The position numbers and the translations under genes are program-made. DNA of 5,397 nucleotides, taken from positions 1 through 5,397 of the forward strand of contig WLNG01000114.1 in the NCBI GenBank assembly GCA_009699915.1. The letters run 5' to 3'. A model generated the notes under the pieces. It was not told where the DNA came from. It saw only the letters and a program-made list of their open reading frames with translations, and did no database searches. This stretch comes from Actinomycetota bacterium (GTDB lineage: Bacteria; Actinomycetota; Thermoleophilia; Solirubrobacterales; Solirubrobacteraceae). This document shows positions 1-4,705 of the stretch, piece after piece (the first letter of the stretch is position 1; every line of letters begins with the position of its first letter).

Positions 1-17
1 CGACGCTCTTCCGATCT
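1..17 (+). other. Sequencing adapter remnant (artefact)
   Basis: CGACGCTCTTCCGATCT is identical to the last 17 bases of the Illumina TruSeq universal (P5) adapter. Read on the minus strand it is native sequence followed by AGATCGGAAGAGCGTCG, which is what a second read gives when it runs through a short insert into the adapter. These bases are not genomic. They should be trimmed, and the residues they would add to the peptidase gene ignored. Native sequence begins at about base 18. Confidence 0.95.
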
Positions 18-315
18 CGTCCGCACGCTCGTCGCCAAAGAGGTCCGCAAGACCGGGGCCGAAAAGCTCCTGCGCCGATCGGCGCAGATCCCATCCGCCT
101 GCGAGCTGGACCGCGGCCTGCTCCATGTAGCGGAAGTCCGTGAGGAAGATCCCGCCGGCCCCACTCCCCTGCGCCACGTCGAGGATCGCGAGGCCATTCG
201 ATCCGGTGAAGCCCGTCAGCCAACGCAGGTTCGGCCCGGACCCGACCAGGAGGTGTTCAACCCCGTGAGGCGCTGCGGCCGCCGCAAGGGCGTGCGCGCG
301 AGCGCGATCGGGCAT
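18..315 (-). CDS. Xaa-Pro peptidase (M24 family), N-terminal creatinase-like domain only; cut by contig end
   Basis: Starts at ATG 315-313 and is open to the left edge; 99 native codons are visible, about a quarter to a third of a normal 350-380 residue enzyme. I see the creatinase N-terminal domain pattern: HLLVGSGPNLRWLTGFTGSN (residues 21-40), then IFLTDFRYMEQA (56-67), matching the usual 'N-x-R-YLTGFTGSNG ... FLTD-x-RY-x-EQA' blocks of Xaa-Pro aminopeptidases and dipeptidases. The catalytic pita-bread domain with the metal ligands lies beyond the edge, so activity and subclass (PepP or PepQ) cannot be settled. The start overlaps the aroQ stop by one base (TGATG), with GGAG at 330-327 as a plausible ribosome site, so translation is probably coupled to aroQ. 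In many Gram-positive genomes aroQ, this peptidase and efp (elongation factor P) are consecutive, so efp is the expected next gene; that is inference. The frame continues into the adapter bases, which should not be translated. Confidence 0.9.
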
Positions 316-770
316 CAGGCAGCGGACTCCGCGAGCCGCCGCTGCAGCAGCTCCAGTGCCTCCCGGTAGCCGTCGGCACCCTTTCCGCTGACCGTCGCCA
401 CGCACAGATCGCCGACCACCGAGACGCGACGGAACTCCTCGCGTCGCATGACATCGCTGAGATGCACCTCGACGGTCGGCAGGCCGGCGATCTCGAGCGC
501 GTCCCGAATCGCCCAGGAGTAGTGGGTCCAGGCGCCCGGGTTGAGGATCAGCGCGTCGGCAAGCTCGCGGCTGTGATGGAGCTGCTCGACGAACTCGCCC
601 TCGAGGTTCGTCTGGAAGAAGCGCGTCTCAAGCTCAAGCTCGGCGGCCCAGCCAGCGATGTGCTGCTCGAGCTGCGCAAGCGTCAGGCTTCCGTAGTGCT
701 CCGGGTCACGGCTCCCAAGCTGGTCGAGATTGACCCCGTGGAGGACCATGATGCGATTGTGCGCGAGCAC
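315..770 (-). CDS. aroQ: 3-dehydroquinate dehydratase, type II (AroQ)
   Basis: Cytosolic enzyme of shikimate step 3, converting 3-dehydroquinate to 3-dehydroshikimate; the type II family forms dodecamers. From GTG 770 the protein is 151 residues, the usual family length (about 145-155). Key residues, numbered from this start: N14 in GVNLDQLG, lid R21, catalytic Y26 in HYGS, N77-PGA-x-THYS with H83, E101-VH103, and R114 in REEFR. All sit exactly two positions beyond the M. tuberculosis residues N12, R19, Y24, N75, H81, E99, H101 and R112, so the active site is complete. The first strand (RIMVLHG) begins at residue 6. That makes ATG 749 (144 residues) possible but leaves almost nothing before the strand. 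A further in-frame GTG at 881 would add an Arg-rich, unfamily-like leader and is unlikely. No Shine-Dalgarno motif precedes either GTG 770 or ATG 749, so the message may be leaderless. Deviations from consensus: GVNLDQLG instead of GPNLNLLG, and WTHYS instead of YTHTS. The gene overlaps the peptidase gene by one base and is divergent from the membrane-protein gene. Confidence 0.95.
   Translation of the reverse strand: MLAHNRIMVLHGVNLDQLGSRDPEHYGSLTLAQLEQHIAGWAAELELETRFFQTNLEGEFVEQLHHSRELADALILNPGAWTHYSWAIRDALEIAGLPTVEVHLSDVMRREEFRRVSVVGDLCVATVSGKGADGYREALELLQRRLAESAA
327..330 (-). promoter_or_regulatory. Probable ribosome binding site of the Xaa-Pro peptidase gene
   Basis: The minus strand reads GGAG 11 bases before ATG 315, inside the last codons of aroQ. 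The spacing is slightly long, but together with the TGATG stop/start overlap it supports this start. Confidence 0.5.
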
Positions 771-846
771 CGCCGAAGTGTCGCATGTCGACCGGGCGCA
801 ACGGGAACGGATCGGGCGGCGGACGAGCCTGCGAGGATTGCGCGCG
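771..846. promoter_or_regulatory. Divergent intergenic region between aroQ and the membrane-protein gene
   Basis: This 76-bp gap lies between the preferred starts of aroQ (leftward, GTG 770) and the membrane-protein gene (rightward, GTG 847). It is the only gap inside the cluster larger than 12 bp, so it is the natural place for promoters of both. I find no convincing -35/-10 pair on either strand; it is as GC-rich as the coding DNA. The promoter role is inferred from layout only. Confidence 0.35.
833..836 (+). promoter_or_regulatory. Candidate ribosome binding site deciding the GTG 847 start
   Basis: GAGG lies 10 bases before GTG 847. The in-frame starts further upstream (TTG 730, ATG 748, ATG 751) lack a similar motif at good spacing and would overlap aroQ, so this site favours 847. 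Confidence 0.45.
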
Positions 847-2058
847 GTGACTCGCTCGCAGGATCGTTCCGTGCTCCTCATCGTCCTCGTGGCGCTCTCG
901 GCGGCGATCGCGTGGAGCTCAACGGCGACCGGCGACTACATCGCCGAGCTCCGGCCCGCCGTGGAGGAACTGCTGCGCGGGGACATCGGAGCGTTTCTGA
1001 GCCAGGCGCCGGTGTATGGCCCCTCGGTCCTGCCGCGCGTGCCGTTCATTCTGTTCGCCGACTGGCTGGGAACCGGTGCGACGGGGATCTACATCGCGGG
1101 CGCGTTCGCGTGCCGATTGGTCCTGGCGTTCCTCGCCTGGCATCTCGACGGCCGGCTCGCGGCCATCGGCCGTGACCGCCTGACGCGCGCGGTGGTCATC
1201 GCGGTGATCTTGATCGCCCCATGGCTGCTGCGCGCTGCGCGGATGGGCCACCCCGAGGAGACGATGACCGGCGCGCTCTGCGTGCTGGCGATCCTGGCGG
1301 CGCTCGACGGGCGAACCGCATGGGCAGGCCTCGCGCTCGGGCTCGCGGTCGCCTTCAAGCCGTGGGCTCTGCTCGCCGTCGGTCCGGTCCTCTGCGCCGC
1401 CACCGGCGATCGATGGCGCCTGCTTCTCTGGGCCCTCGGTGCTGCAGTGGTGCTTGAGCTTCCCTTCCTGATCGCGCGCCCCGGAGGCGTTCAGGCGACG
1501 GCGCGGGCGACCTCCGAGACCCCGTTCATCTTCCATCCACAGCAGCTCTTCTGGTTCCTGCACGAGCACGTGCGCAGTCCGGTCAGCGACGCGATCGGAT
1601 ATCGGGGTCCCGGATTCCTGCGACGCTGGGCCCACCCGCTGATCATCGTGGTGGGCGCCGCAGTCAGCGCGGCGTTCGCGCTGCGGCTGCGCCGGCGTGC
1701 CGTGGAGCCAACGGACGCGCTCGCGCTGTTCGCCCTGCTGATCCTGCTGCGCAGCCTGCTGGATCCCTGGAACACGATCTACTACGCCGTGCCGGCCATC
1801 CTGGCTCTTGCGACCTGGGAGGCGCTCGTCAAGCGGGGTCTCCCATGGCGGGCGATGCTGCTGATGGCGCTCGGCCACCTGAGCTTCGTCGTGCTCCCCG
1901 ATGCGCTCCGCAAGGACTGGCAGTCGCTCGTCTACCTCGCGTGGATGCTGCCCGCCGTCACGCTGCTCGCACTCGAGACGTTCGGGGTGCGGCGCCGGGA
2001 GGACCGTCAGACGACGATCTCGGCGACCGAGGCGCGCAGATCATCGGCGGCGACCTGA
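847..2058 (+). CDS. Multi-pass membrane protein, GT87/DUF2029-like putative glycosyltransferase (GT-C type)
   Basis: From GTG 847 the protein is 403 residues with about 11-12 hydrophobic stretches (roughly 8-24, 60-75, 78-98, 115-130, 140-153, 159-185, 191-210, 262-280, 290-305, 311-327, 336-351 and 360-378), so it is an integral membrane protein. The first long loop holds D30-Y31 and PAVEELLRGD (37-46); GT-C enzymes usually keep a catalytic Asp in this loop, so D30 is a candidate. GHPEE (134-138), GLALGLAVAFKPWALL (161-176) and DPWNTIYY (306-313) resemble conserved stretches of the DUF2029/GT87 membrane proteins, which include polyprenol-phosphate-dependent mannosyltransferases such as PimE. 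Substrate unknown; if it is an enzyme it would move a sugar from a lipid carrier at the outer membrane face. The start is uncertain: a frame from TTG 730 adds 39 polar residues and overlaps aroQ. The last 17 codons overlap aroKB tail to tail, and the C-terminal 20 residues are polar. It is the only plus-strand gene here, and its role is probably unrelated to aromatic synthesis. Membrane location is near certain; glycosyltransferase assignment moderate. Confidence 0.8.
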   Translation: MTRSQDRSVLLIVLVALSAAIAWSSTATGDYIAELRPAVEELLRGDIGAFLSQAPVYGPSVLPRVPFILFADWLGTGATGIYIAGAFACRLVLAFLAWHLDGRLAAIGRDRLTRAVVIAVILIAPWLLRAARMGHPEETMTGALCVLAILAALDGRTAWAGLALGLAVAFKPWALLAVGPVLCAATGDRWRLLLWALGAAVVLELPFLIARPGGVQATARATSETPFIFHPQQLFWFLHEHVRSPVSDAIGYRGPGFLRRWAHPLIIVVGAAVSAAFALRLRRRAVEPTDALALFALLILLRSLLDPWNTIYYAVPAILALATWEALVKRGLPWRAMLLMALGHLSFVVLPDALRKDWQSLVYLAWMLPAVTLLALETFGVRRREDRQTTISATEARRSSAAT

Positions 2059-3539
2059 GCTCCGTGACGCACATCGCCGGGTGCCGCACAGAGGACGAAG
2101 GGCACCTCGCCACTGATGCGCTTCTTGTCCTTGGCGGTCGCCGCGATGACTGCATCGACGTCGACACCCTCGATCGACACCGGCAGACCCGCCTCCTCCA
2201 ATAGTCCCCTGACCTGCCCGCGCAGCTCGTCCGCACCGGAGAGGCGCAGCGCGGCGAGCAGGCCGAGACCGACGGCCTCCCCGTGGCGCAGCCGGGCATA
2301 GCCGGTGGTCGTCTCAAGCGCATGGCCGACGGTATGACCGAGATTGAGAACCTGGCGCAGGCCGCCGTCGCGCTCGTCCTGAGCGACGATCGCGAGCTTC
2401 GTGCGCGCACACTCAAAGATGATCTGCTCGTCCACCGGCGCACCTGAGCCGACCGCATCCCAGAGCGGCCCGCCGGCGATCAGCGCGGTCTTCAGCACCT
2501 CGGCGTAGCCTGCGGCGAACTCAGCGGCCGGCAGGGTCGTGAGGAGGCCCGGATCGACGAGCACTCCCGCAGGCTGGTGATAGGCGCCAACGTAGTTCTT
2601 GGCCTCCGGCAGGTCCACGCCGGTCTTCCCGCCGTAGGCGGAGTCAACCTGCGCAACCAGTGTCGTCGGCATCTGGACCACCGGGATCCCCCGCTGGAAC
2701 GTCGCGGCGCAGAAACCTGCTAGATCGCCGACCACGCCGCCACCGACCGCAACGATGTGATCGCCCCGCGTGGCTCCCTGTGCCACCAGCGCCCGCCAGA
2801 CGAGCTCCGCGGTGGCGAGCGTCTTGTGCTGCTCCCCGGCCGGGATCTCGACCATCCCGCTCAGCTGCGCGATCCGGCCTGCGTGCAGCTCGGCAACGGT
2901 CTGGTCGGTCACGCAGAACCGGCGCGAGCTGTCCGGCAGCGGCCACGGAGCGGATGCGGCTCCCGGCCCCACCCAGACCGGATAGTCACCGGAGGCGCTG
3001 CTGGCCCAGAGCAGACGAACGCCAGGCGCATCTGCGCGTGCGAGCGCGGCCAGCGCATGCTGCGCACGCTGGATTACCGGCGGCCCACCGGCCGGCAGGA
3101 CGGCGTTGCTGACCGCTCGGTACACCGGCAGCCGCTCAGCGTGGAGTGCCTCGAAGGCCGCGCGGTCCTTGGCAAGCGGCCTCGCGCTCCCCGCAACACG
3201 CGACCAAGCGGTCTCGGCGTCGACGTCGAGCAGTACGACCGCGTGCGCCTGGAGCGCCTCGCGGGTCGCGAGAGATCCGAGCGCCCCGCCGCCGAGTGCG
3301 ATGACCGCGGGCGGGCCGGCCAGCAGTTCGAGCACGGTTCGCTCCTCCTCGCGACGGAAGGCTGCTTCGCCCTCCCGTGCCCAGAAGGCGTCGATGCTCT
3401 CGCCGAGACGCTCGATGAGGACCGCGTCGGCGTCATGGACGTTCAGGCCGAGGGCGCGGCCGGCCTCACGTGCGCAGGTCGTCTTGCCGGCCCCCATGAA
3501 GCCGGTGAAGACGAGGCTGCGGGTCAGCGTGCCTTCCAC
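2007..3539 (-). CDS. aroKB: Bifunctional shikimate kinase / 3-dehydroquinate synthase fusion (AroK-AroB)
   Basis: A 510-residue cytosolic fusion covering shikimate steps 5 and 2. Residues 1 to about 168 are shikimate kinase: Walker A GFMGAGKTT (13-21), shikimate-binding D36 and D38, R62, the GGG loop (83-85), and LID arginines R120 (RPL) and R136 (RLPVY). About five residues later (from 174) comes NAD-dependent 3-dehydroquinate synthase, making dehydroquinate from DAHP. It shows GEQHKTL (235-241), VGGGVVGDLAGF (265-276), PTTLVAQVDS (291-300), GGKTGVD (303-309), KN 314-315 and K350, with metal ligands E347 (GYAEVLK), H402 (NLGHTVGHALE) and H419 (RHGEAVG). Both halves are full length with no frameshift, so both activities are expected. 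Similar AroK-AroB fusions are known in Thermotoga and Bifidobacterium. The start is GTG 3539, inside the end of aroC (16-bp overlap), with only a weak GAG upstream, so translational coupling to aroC is likely. The 3' end overlaps the convergent membrane-protein gene by 52 bp, leaving no room for a usual intergenic terminator. Confidence 0.96.
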   Translation of the reverse strand: MEGTLTRSLVFTGFMGAGKTTCAREAGRALGLNVHDADAVLIERLGESIDAFWAREGEAAFRREEERTVLELLAGPPAVIALGGGALGSLATREALQAHAVVLLDVDAETAWSRVAGSARPLAKDRAAFEALHAERLPVYRAVSNAVLPAGGPPVIQRAQHALAALARADAPGVRLLWASSASGDYPVWVGPGAASAPWPLPDSSRRFCVTDQTVAELHAGRIAQLSGMVEIPAGEQHKTLATAELVWRALVAQGATRGDHIVAVGGGVVGDLAGFCAATFQRGIPVVQMPTTLVAQVDSAYGGKTGVDLPEAKNYVGAYHQPAGVLVDPGLLTTLPAAEFAAGYAEVLKTALIAGGPLWDAVGSGAPVDEQIIFECARTKLAIVAQDERDGGLRQVLNLGHTVGHALETTTGYARLRHGEAVGLGLLAALRLSGADELRGQVRGLLEEAGLPVSIEGVDVDAVIAATAKDKKRISGEVPFVLCAAPGDVRHGAQVAADDLRASVAEIVV

Positions 3540-4693
3540 CCGATGCGCTCGCGGTAGTGCGCAACGGCGTCGCGCACGTCATCGATGTGATCGCCGCCGA
3601 ACTTCTCGCGGTAGGCCTCGGCCAGCACGAAAGCGAGCATCGCCTCTGCGACCACCCCGGCGGCCGGAACGGTGCACGAGTCGGTGCGCTCGCGAAGCGC
3701 CTGAGCGGGCTCGCGCGTCGAGATGTCGACCGAACGCAGCGGCTGCGTCAGCGTCGGGAGCGGCTTCATGGCTCCGCGCACGATCAGCGGCTCACCGGTG
3801 GTCATGCCCCCTTCGAGTCCGCCGCTGCGGTTGGTCTCGCGGTGATAGCCCCGCTCCTCGCTGAAGAGGATCTCGTCGTGGGCGAGTGAACCGGGGCGCG
3901 CGGCGAGGTCCCAGCCATCACCGAGCGCGGCGCCCTTCACGGCTTGGATCGAGCAGATTGCAGCGGCGATGCGCCCGTCGAGACGCGTCTCCCAGGAGAC
4001 GTGCGAGCCGAGTCCCGGCACGAGCCCGTATGCCACGACCTCGAACACGCCACCGATCGACTCGTTCGCCTTGCGCTGGACATTGATGTGCTCGACCATC
4101 AAGCGGCCGGCCTCAGCGTCCAGGCAGCGGACGGGATTGTCATCGACGGCGTCGAAGTCGTCGACCGCTAGCGGTCCGGTCGCCGCGGGCGCGTACACGG
4201 TCCCGATCTGCACGACGTGTGAGCGGACCTCGACGCCGAGCGCAGCGAGGAACTCTCGGCAGAGCGCGCCGCCCGCGACGCGCGCGGTCGTCTCGCGTGC
4301 GCTCGCGCGTTCAAGGATGTCGCGCACGTCCGTGAGGCCGTACTTCCAAACTCCGACGAGGTCGGCATGGCCCGGCCTGGGCAGGTGGACCTCGGGAATC
4401 TCGGCCGTCACCGGCCAAGGGTTCATCCGCTCTTCCCAGTTCGCGTAGTCGCGATTGGCGATCTGCAGCGCGATCGGCCCACCGAGGGTGCGCCCGTGCC
4501 GAACGCCGGCCGTGACGAAGGCGCGATCGGTCTCGATCTTCATCCGGCCACCGCGGCCATGACCGAGCTGACGGCGCGCGAGATCGCGGTTCAGGCGCTC
4601 CTGATCGAGCTGAAGGCCCGCCGGGAGGCCCTCGACAAGGCAGGTGAGACCGGGGCCGTGGGATTCACCGGCGGTGATGAGGCGCAGGGGCAT
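3524..4693 (-). CDS. aroC: Chorismate synthase (AroC)
   Basis: Last common step of aromatic synthesis: reduced-FMN-dependent 1,4-elimination of phosphate from EPSP to give chorismate; cytosolic homotetramer in characterised members. The product is 389 residues, within the usual 350-400. All three family signatures are visible: GESHGPGLTCLVEGLPAG (9-26) with catalytic H12; RPGHADLVGVWKYG (106-119) with H109, followed by DVRDILERASARETTARVA (122-140); and ERTDSCTVPAAGVVAEAM (335-352) with catalytic D338. RRQLGHGRGGRMKIE (40-54) and MKP (309-311) are further substrate/flavin contacts. Start ATG 4693 is firm: it gives the canonical N-terminus PLRLITAGESHG and has GAGG five bases upstream. It lies 12 bp after the stop of the linker-bearing protein gene and overlaps aroKB by 16 bp, so it is probably read as part of one operon. 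No truncation or missing key residue is seen. Confidence 0.98.
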   Translation of the reverse strand: MPLRLITAGESHGPGLTCLVEGLPAGLQLDQERLNRDLARRQLGHGRGGRMKIETDRAFVTAGVRHGRTLGGPIALQIANRDYANWEERMNPWPVTAEIPEVHLPRPGHADLVGVWKYGLTDVRDILERASARETTARVAGGALCREFLAALGVEVRSHVVQIGTVYAPAATGPLAVDDFDAVDDNPVRCLDAEAGRLMVEHINVQRKANESIGGVFEVVAYGLVPGLGSHVSWETRLDGRIAAAICSIQAVKGAALGDGWDLAARPGSLAHDEILFSEERGYHRETNRSGGLEGGMTTGEPLIVRGAMKPLPTLTQPLRSVDISTREPAQALRERTDSCTVPAAGVVAEAMLAFVLAEAYREKFGGDHIDDVRDAVAHYRERIGWKAR

Positions 4694-4698
4694 GCGCG

Positions 4699-4702
4699 CC
4701 TC
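4699..4702 (-). promoter_or_regulatory. aroC: Ribosome binding site of aroC
   Basis: The minus strand reads TCTGAGGCGCGCATG: a GAGG core five bases before ATG 4693, within the 12-bp gap after the TAG of the upstream gene. It is the clearest Shine-Dalgarno site in the window. Confidence 0.75.
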
Positions 4703-4705
4703 AGA

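Noticed and set aside
730..760. Possible plus-strand promoter: TTGACC at 730-735 and GATTGT at 755-760
   Set aside because: The -35 match is good but the -10 matches only three of six positions and the 19-base spacer is long. The site lies inside the first codons of aroQ, so it is probably chance.
730..846. N-terminal extension of the membrane protein from TTG 730
   Set aside because: It would overlap the aroQ start, adds a polar Arg-rich segment before the first membrane helix, and lacks a ribosome site, while GTG 847 has GAGG upstream.
771..881. Longer aroQ from the in-frame GTG at 881
   Set aside because: Adds 37 Arg-rich residues not seen in type II dehydroquinases and would overlap the start of the divergent gene.
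462..1175. Plus-strand open frame of 237 codons across the aroQ and membrane-protein region
   Set aside because: Opposes aroQ, whose active site is complete, and runs out of frame through the membrane-protein gene. The translation has no family-like pattern.
919..1878. Long minus-strand open frame antisense to the membrane-protein gene (319 codons)
   Set aside because: Its product is rich in Arg, Gln, Glu, Pro and Gly with no recognisable domain, whereas the plus-strand frame gives a coherent multi-pass membrane protein. Long spurious frames opposite real genes are expected at this GC content.
2757..3557. Plus-strand open frame of 266 codons opposite aroKB
   Set aside because: Fully antisense to the strongly supported kinase/synthase fusion; Arg/Gly/Pro-rich with no motif.
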